Part shown: positions 37,674 through 47,811 of the stretch, in pieces | Numbering within the stretch: position 1 is the stretch's first letter | Layout of the letters: every line of letters begins with the position of its first letter | Assembly (NCBI RefSeq): GCF_004339745.1 | Contig: NZ_SMGP01000001.1 | Location: 1,240,001 to 1,304,000, forward strand | DNA: 64,000 bases | DNA from: Paraburkholderia sp. BL9I2N2 | GTDB lineage: Bacteria > Pseudomonadota > Gammaproteobacteria > Burkholderiales > Burkholderiaceae | Direction of reading: 5' to 3' | Translations under genes and position numbers: made by a program | The notes under the pieces: model-generated | The model's database searches: none | What the model saw: the letters and a program-made list of their open reading frames with translations, nothing else | What the model was told of the DNA's origin: nothing

Positions 37674-39065
37674 ATGGCCGATGTCGTCGAATCTATGAAA
37701 GCCTGTGCGGTCAACCCGCTCAAGATGAGCCAGCCGCTGGGCGCGAGCCTCGCGTTCCTTGGGCTCGATGCCTGCATGCCCGTGATGCACGGCTCGCAGG
37801 GCTGCACGTCGTTCGGCCTCGTGCTGCTGGTGCGCCACTTCAGGGAGGCGATCCCGCTGCAGACGACGGCCATGGAGGAAGTCACCGCGGTGCTCGGCGG
37901 CTACGAGAACATCGAGGCCGCGCTGCTCAACATCCGCAAGCGCGTTGCGCCGAAGGTCATCGCGATCTGTTCAACAGGTCTCACCGAGACCGAGGGCGAC
38001 GACGTGGCCGGCTATCTCGTTACCGTGCGCAAACGCAAGCCCGAACTCAAGGACACTGAGATCGTCTATGTGTCGACCCCCGACTATGTCGGCGCATTCG
38101 AAGACGGCTACCGGCATGCGATTACCGGCATCGTCAACGCGCTGGTCAAGGCGTTGCCAACGGTGGCCAATCAGGTGACGCTGCTGCCCGGCAGCCATCT
38201 GTCGCCTGGTGACATCGACGAACTGCGCGAGATCATCGAAGCGTTCGGCTTTGATGTCATTGTGCTGCCCGACATTTCCGGCTCGCTCGACGGCCATATC
38301 GCGCCGGACTGGCGCGGCACCACACTGGGCGGTACCACGCTCGCGGAGATCCGGGCCGCGGGTGCATCGGCATTTACGATCGGTGTGGGCGAGCAGACGC
38401 GCGACGGTGCGGAGGCATTGCATGCTATCGCCGGCACACCGTTCGAAGTGTTCGGGCGGCTCACCGGACTGGAACCCAACGACCGTCTGTTGCACTTGCT
38501 CGCGCAGCGCGCAGGACGACCCGTTCCCGCGAAATACCGGCGTCAGCGCAGCCAATTGCTCGATGCGATGCTAGACGGCCATTTCTACACTGGAGGCATC
38601 AAGGTCGCGATCGGCGCAGAGCCCGATCTGCTGTTCGCGGTGGGCAGCATGCTGCACGAGATGGGCGCGCAGTTGCGCTGCTGCATCAGCACGACGCGAT
38701 CGCCCGCGCACGCGTTGCTGCCCGCTGATCAGGTCGTGATCGGCGATCTCGAAGACATGGAGCGCGCCGCGGCGGACTGCGACCTGCTGATCACCCATTC
38801 GCACGGCAGGCAGATGGCCGAGCACCTGCAAAAGCCGCTCTTCCGGATCGGTTTTCCGGTCTTCGACCGGATTGGAAACGCACATCGACGCTACGTCGGC
38901 TACCGCGGCACGATGAACCTGATCTTTGAGATCGCCAACCTGATGATCGAGCAGATTCCGCATCACGATCCGGGCGACTGGCCGCTGCCGCAGGCCGCTA
39001 TCGATCTGGCCGCGCGCGATCCGGCGCGGGAAGCGAACATTCCTGTCGTCGCGGCCGGTGCCTGA
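37674..39065 (+). CDS. nifN: NifN, FeMo-co assembly scaffold beta
   Basis: Partner of NifE, homologous to NifK, 463 residues: CAVNPLKMSQPLGASLAFLG, MHGSQGCTSFGLVLLVRHF, STGLTETEGDDVAGYL and LPDISGSLDGHI. It starts 25 bp after nifE. Intact. Confidence 0.95.
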   Translation: MADVVESMKACAVNPLKMSQPLGASLAFLGLDACMPVMHGSQGCTSFGLVLLVRHFREAIPLQTTAMEEVTAVLGGYENIEAALLNIRKRVAPKVIAICSTGLTETEGDDVAGYLVTVRKRKPELKDTEIVYVSTPDYVGAFEDGYRHAITGIVNALVKALPTVANQVTLLPGSHLSPGDIDELREIIEAFGFDVIVLPDISGSLDGHIAPDWRGTTLGGTTLAEIRAAGASAFTIGVGEQTRDGAEALHAIAGTPFEVFGRLTGLEPNDRLLHLLAQRAGRPVPAKYRRQRSQLLDAMLDGHFYTGGIKVAIGAEPDLLFAVGSMLHEMGAQLRCCISTTRSPAHALLPADQVVIGDLEDMERAAADCDLLITHSHGRQMAEHLQKPLFRIGFPVFDRIGNAHRRYVGYRGTMNLIFEIANLMIEQIPHHDPGDWPLPQAAIDLAARDPAREANIPVVAAGA

Positions 39066-39087
39066 CCCACCTAAAGGAGCACACAGC

Positions 39088-39501
39088 ATGAAGATCGCGT
39101 TCGCCACCCAAGACAGGCAGTTCGTCGATGCGCATTTTGGCTGGGCGAGAAGCATCGTCACCTACAACGTCACACCGGACGGCTACCAGTTCGTCGAGGC
39201 GTTCGACTTTGGTGGCAAGCTCGAAGAGGACGGCGACGAGGACAAGCTCGCGCCCAAGCTCGAAGCCGTCAAGGATTGCGCGATCCTGTACGTCGCCGCA
39301 ATCGGCGGCTCGGCCGCGGCGCGAGTGGTTGCGCTGAAGATTCACCCGATCAAGGTGCCGCGGCCCGAGTCCATCGAGGAGATTCTCGGCAAGTTGCAAC
39401 AGGTGCTGAAGGGCACGCCGCCGCCGTGGCTGCGCAAGGCGCTGGCGAAGGATGGCGAACGAGTATACGACTTTGAAGACGATGAGGTATCCCATGACTG
39501 A
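39088..39501 (+). CDS. nifX: NifX, FeMo-co precursor carrier
   Basis: A 137-residue NifX, which carries NifB-co and VK-cluster between assembly proteins: [38 protein letters not shown] and [22 protein letters not shown] lies before ATG 39088; the stop overlaps the next start. Confidence 0.93.
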   Translation: MKIAFATQDRQFVDAHFGWARSIVTYNVTPDGYQFVEAFDFGGKLEEDGDEDKLAPKLEAVKDCAILYVAAIGGSAAARVVALKIHPIKVPRPESIEEILGKLQQVLKGTPPPWLRKALAKDGERVYDFEDDEVSHD

Positions 39502-39985
39502 ATCATCCGCAATTCCGTCCGAGGCCAGCGACGAAATGTTGCTGCGCGCACCGTTCGTGCAGCAGCTCGTCAGGCAATTGCGCGCGCAGGATGCCCACGG
39601 CGTGTGGGACGGAAAGACCGACCTGCAACTGCTCAAGCCGTACATCCACACGCCCGAGGAACGCCGCGCGATTCCGATCATGGGCGACCCCGACCCCGAC
39701 CCCGAAACGCTGTGGCGGCTCGAGCTTTTCTATAGCGCGATTGCGGTGGCGATCGAGCGTGAGACCGGCCAAATGGTTTCACCGATGATGAAGATGAGCC
39801 ACGAGGGCTTCGGCCGCATGGTGTTGCTCGCGGGGCGGCTCGTTGTCGTCAACAAGCAGTTGCGCGACGTACACCGGTTCGGCTTCGCTTCACTGGAGAA
39901 GCTCGGCGAGGCTGGCGCAAAGCTACTCGGCGAAGCGGTCGAGCTGATCCGGACGTACCCCGCCGTCGCACAGTACAGTGCCTGA
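39494..39985 (+). CDS. NifX-associated protein (DUF269)
   Basis: A 163-residue DUF269 protein, the usual gene after nif[41 protein letters not shown] and [20 protein letters not shown]. Its function is not defined. ATG 39494 overlaps the nifX stop. Confidence 0.9.
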   Translation: MTESSAIPSEASDEMLLRAPFVQQLVRQLRAQDAHGVWDGKTDLQLLKPYIHTPEERRAIPIMGDPDPDPETLWRLELFYSAIAVAIERETGQMVSPMMKMSHEGFGRMVLLAGRLVVVNKQLRDVHRFGFASLEKLGEAGAKLLGEAVELIRTYPAVAQYSA

Positions 39986-40009
39986 AGGAATTGTGAGGGG
40001 GCCGAGACG

Positions 40010-40210
40010 ATGAGCACCGATGCCGATAAACTCAAGGCGCACCTGAAGAAACTCAACGCGCAAGCGACCCAGGCGAAATTGGACCTGCACGACCTCTCAG
40101 AGGAACTCCCGACCAACTGGGAGAACATTCTCGCTGTCGCCCGGCGCTGCCATGACGCCCACGCCGCGCTGATGGCAGCCCGCAAGGCTGCCGCTGCGGC
40201 AGCGGCCTGA
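40010..40210 (+). CDS. CCE_0567-like (DUF683) small helical protein
   Basis: A 66-residue two-helix protein: LKAHLKKLNAQATQAKLDLH-DLSEELPTNWENI and a Lys/Ala-rich end. It matches the small metal-binding family that follows the nifX-associated gene in many diazotrophs. Confidence 0.85.
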   Translation: MSTDADKLKAHLKKLNAQATQAKLDLHDLSEELPTNWENILAVARRCHDAHAALMAARKAAAAAAA

Positions 40211-40235
40211 ACCAGCGAAGCCACGGAGCCACACC

Positions 40236-40547
40236 ATGAGCGATATCTTCAGCGTTACGCTGCCGAGCGGCGCCACCTGGACGCCGACCTTCGTCAACAG
40301 GCTCGACGAAGAAAAATGCATTGGTTGCGGACGCTGTTTCCGTGTCTGTCCGCGTGGCGTGCTGCAACTCGTCGGGCTTGACGAGGACGGCGCGCACATC
40401 GCGCTGGACGGCAACGGCGAAGATGAAGACGACGAGTACGAGAAGAAGGTGATGACTATCGTGCATCGGGAACTGTGCGTCGGCTGCACCGCGTGCGCGA
40501 AGATCTGCCCAAAAAAGTGCTACACGCACGCCGCGGCCGTTCTCTGA
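40236..40547 (+). CDS. fdxB: Nif-specific ferredoxin III (FdxB)
   Basis: A 103-residue two-cluster ferredoxin of the nif-specific type: CIGCGRCFRVCPRG and, after an acidic insert, CVGCTACAKICPKKC. An electron donor in the nitrogenase pathway. Ends 11 bases before nifQ. Confidence 0.92.
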   Translation: MSDIFSVTLPSGATWTPTFVNRLDEEKCIGCGRCFRVCPRGVLQLVGLDEDGAHIALDGNGEDEDDEYEKKVMTIVHRELCVGCTACAKICPKKCYTHAAAVL

Positions 40548-40558
40548 GCGATGCCGCG

Positions 40559-41119
40559 ATGAACGCCTATGCAACCCTGATGGCGTGTGCGGTGGATGCG
40601 GGCGATCCCACCGTGCTGGCACTGGCCGGCGTGCTGTCGAGCGGGTTCGAGCACCACGGCATCGATGTGCTGCCGATGCACGGACTGGACGCCGACCAGA
40701 CGCGCCGGATGCTCGCGCGCTGGTTCCCGGGTGCCGGGCCGGCGCTCGGTCTTACGTGCGTCTTGTCGCCCGCCACGATGCCGCGTGACGACGAACTCGA
40801 AGATCTGGTGGCGTTGCTCAATCACCATGTCGATCCGCGCGCCGGCCCGGCAGACGAGGCGAACTGCGTGGCCCATGCGTTGGCCTGCGCGAGCCTCGGG
40901 CAAAACCACCTTTGGCAAGACCTGCTTCTGCCGTCGCGGCGCGAGTTGTCCGCGTTGATCAGCCACTGGTTTCCGCGGCTGGCCGCGAAGAATATGCGTG
41001 ACATGAAGTGGAAGAAGTTCTTCTACAAGCAACTGTGCGAGCGCGAGGGCCTGTTCATCTGTAAGGCGCCGAGTTGTGGCGTCTGTTCGGACCATGCGCA
41101 TTGCTTTGGCGCGGAGTAG
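40559..41119 (+). CDS. nifQ: NifQ, molybdenum donor for FeMo-co
   Basis: A 186-residue NifQ, which carries a Mo-Fe-S cluster and gives Mo to NifEN/NifH. The C-terminal cysteines 168, 173, 176 and 182 (CKAPSCGVCSDHAHC) are intact, preceded by NMRDMKWKKFFYKQLCEREG. ATG 40559 chosen over an upstream frame that overlaps fdxB. Confidence 0.93.
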   Translation: MNAYATLMACAVDAGDPTVLALAGVLSSGFEHHGIDVLPMHGLDADQTRRMLARWFPGAGPALGLTCVLSPATMPRDDELEDLVALLNHHVDPRAGPADEANCVAHALACASLGQNHLWQDLLLPSRRELSALISHWFPRLAAKNMRDMKWKKFFYKQLCEREGLFICKAPSCGVCSDHAHCFGAE

Positions 41120-41288
41120 GCAAAAATGCCCGGCTCGCGCCCCCATTGAGCAGGTGCGTCGCCGGTCCGCTTTGCCAGGCTTCTTCGGTAGATTCACGGT
41201 GAGAAGGCGCTGGACTTGCTTAAGCAGGCTCATCGTTATCTATTCAGGCATTTAAACCGAGAAATCGAACCACTAACCTTACACACCT

Positions 41289-41903
41289 ATGGATTCGTTC
41301 CGACCTGCTGCGTCCCCGGGGCCCTGCCCTCGCTGTACACCCTGCACCCGGGCCTGCTACCTGACGCTGCAATGGCCCGTTGCGGAGTCGCAGCAGCAAA
41401 GGCCGCGCGCCGGGGCATTGCCGCCCGCCTGCGTGTCCGCGCTGCCGCAACCGCCGCACCGGCTACTCGCGATCTGCGACGAAGCGGGGTTGCGCGATCT
41501 GGCGCTGTACCACTTGCAGCGGCTCAGGCTTATGCCACTGTTTGCACGCGTCGGTCACCGCTTCGATTGTGTCGCGTCGCAGGTGGCCGACTTCGTGGTC
41601 GAGTCCTGCGGCGAGCGGCATGCGCATCTGCAGGCGGGTTCCGGGCCGCCGTTGCTGCTTGACGAAGAAGGCCGCGAACCCTGGCTGGTTCAACTTTGGC
41701 ACGCGTTCGACGACGTCGGTTTCCCGCCCGCGCTGCGCGCCGACTTCCGGGGCTGGGCGGAGCCGCTGTCCGAGCATCGGCTGGCGCCGCCCGCGCGTCA
41801 TGCTGGCCGGACGCGCTACACGTACGACACGGTGGGTAGCTGGTTTCTCACTCCGGCAGCGGGCGAACGGCTTGCGGGCCATGCCACGAGGCGCTCGCCA
41901 TGA
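41289..41903 (+). CDS. Globin-like accessory protein
   Basis: A 204-residue protein with a Cys/Pro-rich first 25 residues (CPRCTPCTRAC), then a helical domain: LALYHLQRLRLMPLFARVGH, QVADFVVESCGERHAH and EPWLVQLWHAFDDVGFPPAL-RADFRGW. The helical part resembles the end of a truncated globin, but the match is by eye and moderate. It overlaps the next gene by four bases. Confidence 0.5.
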   Translation: MDSFRPAASPGPCPRCTPCTRACYLTLQWPVAESQQQRPRAGALPPACVSALPQPPHRLLAICDEAGLRDLALYHLQRLRLMPLFARVGHRFDCVASQVADFVVESCGERHAHLQAGSGPPLLLDEEGREPWLVQLWHAFDDVGFPPALRADFRGWAEPLSEHRLAPPARHAGRTRYTYDTVGSWFLTPAAGERLAGHATRRSP

Positions 41904-42460
41904 GACCCATGCCGCCTGCTGTTGCCGTAACGGTGCGATCCGAAGCGCAGCCCGTCATGAATCAGAACCGCGGCACATGCCTTCCCGACAGCAGTGCGAG
42001 CCTGTCGCTGGAGCGCGCGCGGGCACATGTCGCGAGCCTGCAGCACGAGTTGTTCGCGGTTGAGCAGGTGCTGCTCGACGACCGCGCATTGACGCGCGCA
42101 TTGAGCGGGCGTCGATGGGTTTATGTGGGCGGGCGGCCAAGCATCAACGCCGTGCAGCGTGCGCTGGTGGAGGCGGCCGGAGGCGAGTTCGTTCATCACA
42201 CCGGGACCATCGACGACGATAGCCGTGCCGAAGGCTTCGAGGCTTTGCTGTCAGGCGCCTACCGGGTGCTGTGCCCATTGGATCTAATCGACCCGGACTC
42301 GCTGTTCGCGCTGCGGCGGTTGTGCGCGCGTCACCGCGCGCCGTGGTCCGCTTTGCGTTCGTCGAGCGTGACGAGCTTCATCGCGGGCGTGTTGCGGGCT
42401 CGGCCTGCCCAGCCGCGCGGCGTGGTCGCAGCGTCGCGCTTCTGCCTGAGGCAAGGCTGA
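41900..42460 (+). CDS. DUF2325-like protein
   Basis: A 186-residue protein: an N-terminal helical leader, then RRWVYVGGRPSINAVQRALV, EAAGGEFVHHTGTIDDDS and YRVLCPLDLIDPDSLFALRR, the DUF2325 pattern of an uncharacterised Rossmann-like family often found in nif regions. C-terminal VTSFIAGVLRARP also fits. Confidence 0.7.
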   Translation: MRPMPPAVAVTVRSEAQPVMNQNRGTCLPDSSASLSLERARAHVASLQHELFAVEQVLLDDRALTRALSGRRWVYVGGRPSINAVQRALVEAAGGEFVHHTGTIDDDSRAEGFEALLSGAYRVLCPLDLIDPDSLFALRRLCARHRAPWSALRSSSVTSFIAGVLRARPAQPRGVVAASRFCLRQG

Positions 42461-42491
42461 CGTCGTCATGACTTTACATACCGCGAGATGT

Positions 42492-42507
42492 GGGCGCAAA
42501 ACTTGCC
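42492..42507 (+). promoter_or_regulatory. Possible sigma54 promoter before the 42541 ORF
   Basis: GGGCGCAAAACTTGC has the GG/GC offset and a perfect TTGC half, 34 bp before the next ATG. The -24 half differs from consensus at two bases. Confidence 0.4.
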
Positions 42508-42540
42508 TTTGACGTGGTCTTTCCACGAGAGGGCCTGCCA

Positions 42541-42824
42541 TGCCGGAGTCCGCACAACGCTACGGCCTTTTCCTCAACGTCGAGAACCTCGACGGCGACG
42601 CGCGCGATGCGCTGACGCAAACGGTGCGTAACGCGCCGGCCGCCCGAACGTTCGGCTGCCATGAAGTGTGGCTCGCCGAGCATAACTACAGGTCGAACGC
42701 AAACAGCAGCGCGCTGGCGCCGCTGTTTGCCCACATCGCGACTCGTTTCCGGTGCTATATCGGGCTGCGCGGTTACCGTCGGCGGATGAGGCGCGTGCGC
42801 GGATGCACGAAGCGTTCGTGTTGA
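42541..42824 (+). CDS. Unknown small protein downstream of nifQ genes
   Basis: A 94-residue frame beginning RYGLFLNVENLDGDARDALT, with VRNAPAARTFGCHEVWLAEH and FRCYIGLRGY, ending in an Arg-rich tail that may reflect a frameshift near 42780. I do not recognise it. The possible -24/-12 element just upstream suggests it is nif-regulated. Confidence 0.5.
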
Positions 42825-42871
42825 TACGACATGGTGTTTTTTCTACTGACTCGTACTGGCCATAGCTGGCA

Positions 42872-43660
42872 TTAAGACATGAGACGTCGACGTAACAGCG
42901 CCACTGACAGGAAGAACGGCAACACCGTGCAAATGCAGAGAGCGCCAATATGCAGGGCAACATAGCTCACCGGGCGTCCGAGCATCGGGGGACGGATAAG
43001 GTCGACGGAATGTGCCAGCGGTAGGAAGCGCGCTACGTCGCAAAAAACGGCAGGTAGCTTACTGATCGGGAAGATCACGCCGCTCAGGAGCACCATGGGC
43101 GTGAGAACGAGCGTTTGATAGAACACGAAGTAATCGTGACTGGGTGCAAGCGCCGCGAGGATCATCGCCAGACTCGCAAAGGCGAGGCCAGTCAGGGCGA
43201 TGGCAGGCGATGCATAGAGAATGGATGACCACGCTGCGTAACCCAGCACGGTAGCTACCACCATGACGGCGATGCCGGCAAAAAAGGCCCTGGTGGCGGC
43301 CCATGCCAGTTCACCGAGAACGATATCGCCGAGCGTGAGCTGTGTACAGAGGATCGCTTCCCACATGCGCTGAACATGCATGCGAGAGAAAGCTGCGTAA
43401 ATCGTTTCGAAGGTCGCGGAGGTCATTGCGCTCGTCGCGACCATACCCGCCGCGAGAAACGCGATATAAGATGCGCCATCGACGCGACCTACCATTATCC
43501 CAAAACCAAAGCCGAGGCCGAACAGATAAATCATAGGATCGGCAAGGTTACCGAGAATCGAGGCAAACGCGACTTTTTTCCATGCCAGATAGTTGTGGCG
43601 CCACACTGCAACCCAGTTCCACAGGTTCGCGGGCAGGGCCGCTGCATAAAACTCTCTCAT
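42872..43660 (-). CDS. nodJ: NodJ, Nod-factor exporter permease
   Basis: A 262-residue ABC-2 type permease with six membrane segments ([40 protein letters not shown] and [20 protein letters not shown] among them). With NodI it exports lipochitooligosaccharide. It starts three bases after nodI. Intact. Confidence 0.92.
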   Translation of the reverse strand: MREFYAAALPANLWNWVAVWRHNYLAWKKVAFASILGNLADPMIYLFGLGFGFGIMVGRVDGASYIAFLAAGMVATSAMTSATFETIYAAFSRMHVQRMWEAILCTQLTLGDIVLGELAWAATRAFFAGIAVMVVATVLGYAAWSSILYASPAIALTGLAFASLAMILAALAPSHDYFVFYQTLVLTPMVLLSGVIFPISKLPAVFCDVARFLPLAHSVDLIRPPMLGRPVSYVALHIGALCICTVLPFFLSVALLRRRLMS

Positions 43661-43663
43661 CGT

Positions 43664-44578
43664 TCACTCCTTCATCCCGCGCCCGGTTAGCTGCAAAAAG
43701 ACATCCTCGAGATTTGCTGGACGCTGTAAAAGGCGCAGCGCTGTGCGCCCGCGCAACTGTATGCACACCCGTTCCGGATCGGACACATAGCAGAAGAGGG
43801 TCTCACCACTGACCTCGATACGCTGCGCGTGCGGCGCGATCAACGTGCGCAGCTCTTGCGGATTGCCGCCGTGGATCTCGATCACGTGGCTCCCGATCTG
43901 TTCTGCGATCAGCGCGCGAGGCCCGCCTTCGGCGATCTTTCGACCCTCCTCCAGCACACACAGTCGGTCGCACAACCGCTCGGCCTCTTCCATGAAATGG
44001 GTGGTCAAGAGGATCGTCTTGCCGCGCGCCAACAGGGAACGCAGGCGTTCCCAGATCAGGTGGCGCGCATGCGGGTCGAGACCCGTTGTAGGCTCGTCCA
44101 TGACCAACAACTGTGGATCGTTGATCAGCGCGCGTGCCAGCATCAGCCGCCGCTTCATGCCACCGGATAGTTCGGTGACGCGCGCATCGACCTTGCTTTC
44201 GAGGCGGGCGAATTCGAGCAGCGACGGCACGACCGTTTCAATTTCACGTGTACTCATGCCGAAGTAGCGCCCAAATACCAGAAGGTTCTCGCGCACGGTG
44301 AACCCGGGCTCGAGGTTGTCGAATTGCGGCACCACGCCAATGCGCATACGTGCCGAACGAGCGCGCGCCGGCACTGGCTCCCCGAGCACGATGATCTTGC
44401 CTGCGTCGGGCGGCGCCATGCCGAGAACCATACGCAGCGTCGTGCTCTTGCCCGCGCCATTTGGCCCTAGCAGACCGAAGCACTCTCCAGGCGCGACGCT
44501 GAACGACAATCCGTCGACTACGATCTTGTCGCCATATGACTTCCTTACACCGGCGAAGCTGATTGCTGCTTTGGACAT
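43664..44578 (-). CDS. nodI: NodI, Nod-factor exporter ATPase
   Basis: A 304-residue ABC ATPase: Walker [14 protein letters not shown], signature [16 protein letters not shown], Walker [14 protein letters not shown], and the H-loop TTHFMEEAE. Closely fits NodI in length and context. Intact. Confidence 0.94.
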   Translation of the reverse strand: MSKAAISFAGVRKSYGDKIVVDGLSFSVAPGECFGLLGPNGAGKSTTLRMVLGMAPPDAGKIIVLGEPVPARARSARMRIGVVPQFDNLEPGFTVRENLLVFGRYFGMSTREIETVVPSLLEFARLESKVDARVTELSGGMKRRLMLARALINDPQLLVMDEPTTGLDPHARHLIWERLRSLLARGKTILLTTHFMEEAERLCDRLCVLEEGRKIAEGGPRALIAEQIGSHVIEIHGGNPQELRTLIAPHAQRIEVSGETLFCYVSDPERVCIQLRGRTALRLLQRPANLEDVFLQLTGRGMKE

Positions 44579-44852
44579 GGAGATAAGAAGGAAAATTACG
44601 CGCTCGTCTTGGAGAAAAAGAAGTCGTTTTGCTGCCGCGGCCCGATTGAAAACGCCCTAGCCGATAGAAGATCCTTTGCCTGCCATGCGGAAGAGTTACT
44701 GACAATGGAGTACCAGGATTCCGGTGAATGCACTCGCGTTGGGAAGGCGGCAATTGAGCCATTGCGTGAGACGATCGCACTCAAGCGGACGACTGCCGAC
44801 GGTGGGCGATTCTGGGGTGGCGCAATACTCGAGATCCTATATGTCCGATTAA
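44579..44852. other. nodC-nodI spacer, no gene recognised
   Basis: A 274-bp gap, long for a nod operon, with short frames on both strands and none resembling a nod gene. Possibly the scar of a lost gene. Confidence 0.5.
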
Positions 44853-46211
44853 CTAATTGCCATCGAATGCTTCGTCAGACGTTGCTAACGTTGAAGACTC
44901 ACACGCGTGATCCGGTCGACGGTGCGGAGTCTCAACTCTTGACGCTGAAGTCATGTTCGGCTTTGTAACCGGATCCGGAGTGTCGGGCTGTTTTTCACGA
45001 ATGTTCGATACGTTGCCTGCAGAGCCACGGGACAGCCAATCGCTATTGCTCAATGTACCCAGCGCATAGGCTTTCAGCGGGAGCAAGAGAAAGAGGTTAA
45101 TAGGTGTGTGAAGAGAAAAGCCAAGAAATCGAATCTGGCGAGCGCGAACCGATGCCACGCTACAGCGGATCATGGTCAATGATGCGATTATCAGGGCAGT
45201 CCACCACGGCACTGTCGCTGTCAATGCGAGCTGCGCGAGCCCCGCTAGAAGCGATAAGGCGAGAAATAGCGAGCCCAGGTTCAGTCCGATCACCTCCAGC
45301 GTAAGGTAGCGATCGAGACAGGGCAGGAGGCGCAGCGAAAGCAACGTGTCCCGATACGTACTGCGCGCCCAGCGCAGTTGTTGGCGCAGATACGCCCCCA
45401 GTCTGTCCGGAACGACTGTCGCCGCAATGGCATCCGGAACGTACTCTGTCCGATAACCTGCGGTCAGCATGAGAATCGTGAGATGGCGGTCCTCGCCGAA
45501 GTCGCTCGGTTTCCCCCGAAAAAACTGTGTCTCGTACTGGTCTAAGAGCAAAAGAAGCGCGGACCGGCGGTACATGGCACACGGACCACAGCAACACATA
45601 ACAGCGCCGAAGCGAGCCTGTGCCGCGCGTTCTTCGTTGCAAGCCAACCAGTACTCCATATCGATCAGGCGGGTCAGCCAGGTGTCGCTCCGGTTGCTGG
45701 CCGTCAACTGACCCATGGCGGCGCCTATCGTCGTGTCTCGCATTCTCAATACGAGCTTCTTGACGACATCGGGCGCCAGCGTCGTGTCCGAGTCGACGTT
45801 GAGTACCAGTTCCCCGGATGAAGCGCGTATTGCGGCGATTTGTGCCTTGCGCTTTCCCATATTTTGGGGAAGCGTAATGAAGTTGAATCTCGGGTCGCGC
45901 GTGTACGCATCATATACCGGCCTCACGGCGTCAAGATTGCCAGAGCCGTCGTCGACCACATAGACGTCCAGACATCCTGCATAGTCTTGAGCCGCGATGG
46001 ACTCCAGGCACCTCCGAAGCGTGCGCGGGTCCTCGTTAAAGCACGGCACGATGACGTCGACGTCCGGCAGAAAGTTGGGGTCGGCGGCATTGGGCGACTT
46101 CAGCGGAGCACTCGTCGGTAGGCCATGCAGGGCCTGTACGCTTTTGTAAGCGGTCGTGAGTAGTGCATACAACAAAACCGGGGCAGTGCTGATTGTGGCA
46201 ATGGCATTCAT
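44853..46211 (-). CDS. nodC: NodC, chitooligosaccharide synthase
   Basis: A 452-residue membrane glycosyltransferase family 2 enzyme that makes the Nod-factor backbone. N-terminal membrane helix, VDVIVPCFNEDPRTL, the NVDSDTTL acidic motif, GEDRHLTILML and QQLRWARSTYRD are all intact, followed by C-terminal membrane helices. The start lies 14 bases after the nodB remnant. Confidence 0.95.
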   Translation of the reverse strand: MNAIATISTAPVLLYALLTTAYKSVQALHGLPTSAPLKSPNAADPNFLPDVDVIVPCFNEDPRTLRRCLESIAAQDYAGCLDVYVVDDGSGNLDAVRPVYDAYTRDPRFNFITLPQNMGKRKAQIAAIRASSGELVLNVDSDTTLAPDVVKKLVLRMRDTTIGAAMGQLTASNRSDTWLTRLIDMEYWLACNEERAAQARFGAVMCCCGPCAMYRRSALLLLLDQYETQFFRGKPSDFGEDRHLTILMLTAGYRTEYVPDAIAATVVPDRLGAYLRQQLRWARSTYRDTLLSLRLLPCLDRYLTLEVIGLNLGSLFLALSLLAGLAQLALTATVPWWTALIIASLTMIRCSVASVRARQIRFLGFSLHTPINLFLLLPLKAYALGTLSNSDWLSRGSAGNVSNIREKQPDTPDPVTKPNMTSASRVETPHRRPDHACESSTLATSDEAFDGN

Positions 46212-46225
46212 AGATGTCGGTTTGT

Positions 46226-46583
46226 TCAGTGTGGTTGGAGTAGCGAGCTGATTACAAATCCGCAGTCATGCAGTTCTGGAACCAGGCGGAAAGCGCCATG
46301 AGGGTCTGCCGCGCAGCCCAGCATGACACCACCGTCCTGACTCGCCGGGAGGACGTCAGTCGTGCAAGAGCACAATTGCGCCAGGCCGGACAGAGGCCAG
46401 CACCGCGCTGACAATCGCATCGACGCCGGGGCGAGACCAGTCACGCGCGTCTACCGTCCAGTCAAGAGCCGCCAGCCACGCCTTAGCACTTCGTCCGCCC
46501 ATATTCCGTAAGGGGCACGCATACGCCGAACTGTGGGCTGGGGACACGCCATCCGGATGATCCGATTCGCGTCCATGTTTCGC
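46226..46583 (-). pseudogene. nodB: nodB C-terminal remnant
   Basis: Read on the minus strand in pieces: [29 protein letters not shown], a frameshift, [39 protein letters not shown], another break, then ELHDCGFVISSL. This is the second half of NodB chitooligosaccharide deacetylase; the N-terminal half with the metal ligands is gone. The window holds no other nodB. Confidence 0.88.
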
Positions 46584-46755
46584 GTCGTACTTCACCAGGT
46601 TTGCATTGTGTCGAGAGACACATTCAGCGAGGCGGAAATCATCGAGAGATACCTAAAGCTCGTCGTACTATTTAAGTTTGTAGACATGTGTAACCAATCC
46701 ATTAACTTCAATTCCCATTTCCGTAACACCAGTTTCACTGTGCAACACAAAAAGC

Positions 46756-46802
46756 GATTTGTAAAATAGATTGTGTTGATGCTTTGAATCTATAACATGG
46801 AT
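46756..46802 (-). promoter_or_regulatory. nod box (NodD binding site)
   Basis: On the minus strand the 47 bases begin ATCCAT and run through GCATC, ACAATC and end ATTTTACAAATC, matching the nod box consensus along its whole length. It faces the nodB remnant and nodCIJ. Confidence 0.9.
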
Positions 46803-46861
46803 AGGTTGAGAAATGCTTTTTAGCTAAGGGCGAGTCGTTATGCTGTAAGATTTTGGCGCGG

Positions 46862-47250
46862 TCATGTCGAATTCGGTTCGTCCGTCGGACGCAACGAGGA
46901 TGTCGCTCGCGCCGAGTGGCAGCAGCAACTACATGAGCTCGAGCGGGCCATTGGCGGCGGCCTAGCCTGCATCAGACACGTGATGTCGCTCCCGTTCGCA
47001 TGATCAATGTCGAGGCCCGTCCCGATCAACCGTAGGATCGGCACGGGCACTCCGCCCAAACACGCACCAGAGTGCATGGTTACCTTCGTCATCGAGCGCG
47101 CAGAGGTGTGGACCCTTCGTCGAGCAATGCGGCTGCTATGTGGTCCTCGGCGTGCAGCGCCGCCAGCATCAGCGGCGTCATGCCGTCAATGCTGCGCGAT
47201 TGAGTGTCCGGGAAATCGTAGCAGATAGCCATTTAGCGACCAGTGAACAC
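46862..47250 (-). pseudogene. Decayed ankyrin gene, second copy
   Basis: Segments such as DGMTPLMLAALHAEDHIAAA, GNHALW and DIDHANGSDITCLM match the intact ankyrin gene at 28799-29368, but spread over three frames with stops. It lies in the same order and orientation to the next pseudogene as in the intact locus. Confidence 0.8.
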
Positions 47251-47299
47251 GTAGGAGCTTGCCGGTTCGCGTCAGCCTAGGATGTCACTACGACTCGCG

Positions 47300-47668
47300 C
47301 TTTCATGTGGAACAGTGTCGGTAAGCAGTGACATGATTCTGCTTCGGCTGAGTGGATAAGCGTCGCCGTCACGATTGGGCGGCGGCAACGTTCCTCAGGT
47401 TCTCGGGGCTCAAGAGTCAACCGGCGAAGAACGGGAGGTGTTGCTCGCCGACGTCCGCCACCGCCATTACTTGCTCGCAAGATATTTCGGGCGGGCGAGC
47501 TTGGTCGGCAAGCCGCGGCCCGAGGCGTAGCGCGAACTCGCCGCGAAAGCCGATCCGATGAGGCGTGTTGGTGTGCCCCGTGAAGACCGCGTTGAAGAGT
47601 CGGCCCTCGTGCCGCGAACGGGCCGATGGGGTTTCGTCCAGTTCATGGCGTCGGAGCGTATCGGTCAT
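47300..47668 (-). pseudogene. Decayed copy of the 29439-30047 gene
   Basis: ATG 47668 starts a match to the intact protein (EGRLFNAVFTGHTN, IGFRGEFALRLGPRLADQAR, VGEQHLPFFAG) that ends in a stop; homology continues in frame as LLSPENLRNVAAAQS before fading. Divergence is high, so the copy is old or of different origin. Confidence 0.82.
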
Positions 47669-47811
47669 TGGTATTCCTCATTATAAAATTCGAAGTATCC
47701 CAGAATCGGGCGGTGGTCAATTCGTCAGCGTGATGGCAGAAAAAAGGTTTGCAACGTCCATACCAGCTTGCAACGTCCGTACCAGCGCCAAAATCGCCCT
47801 AAGAGAATGTT

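Noticed and set aside
47749..47787. Two near-identical copies of TTGCAACGTCC-TACCAG in tandem
   Set aside because: Only two short units with one mismatch in IS-rich debris; not a CRISPR array, since there are no regular spacers.
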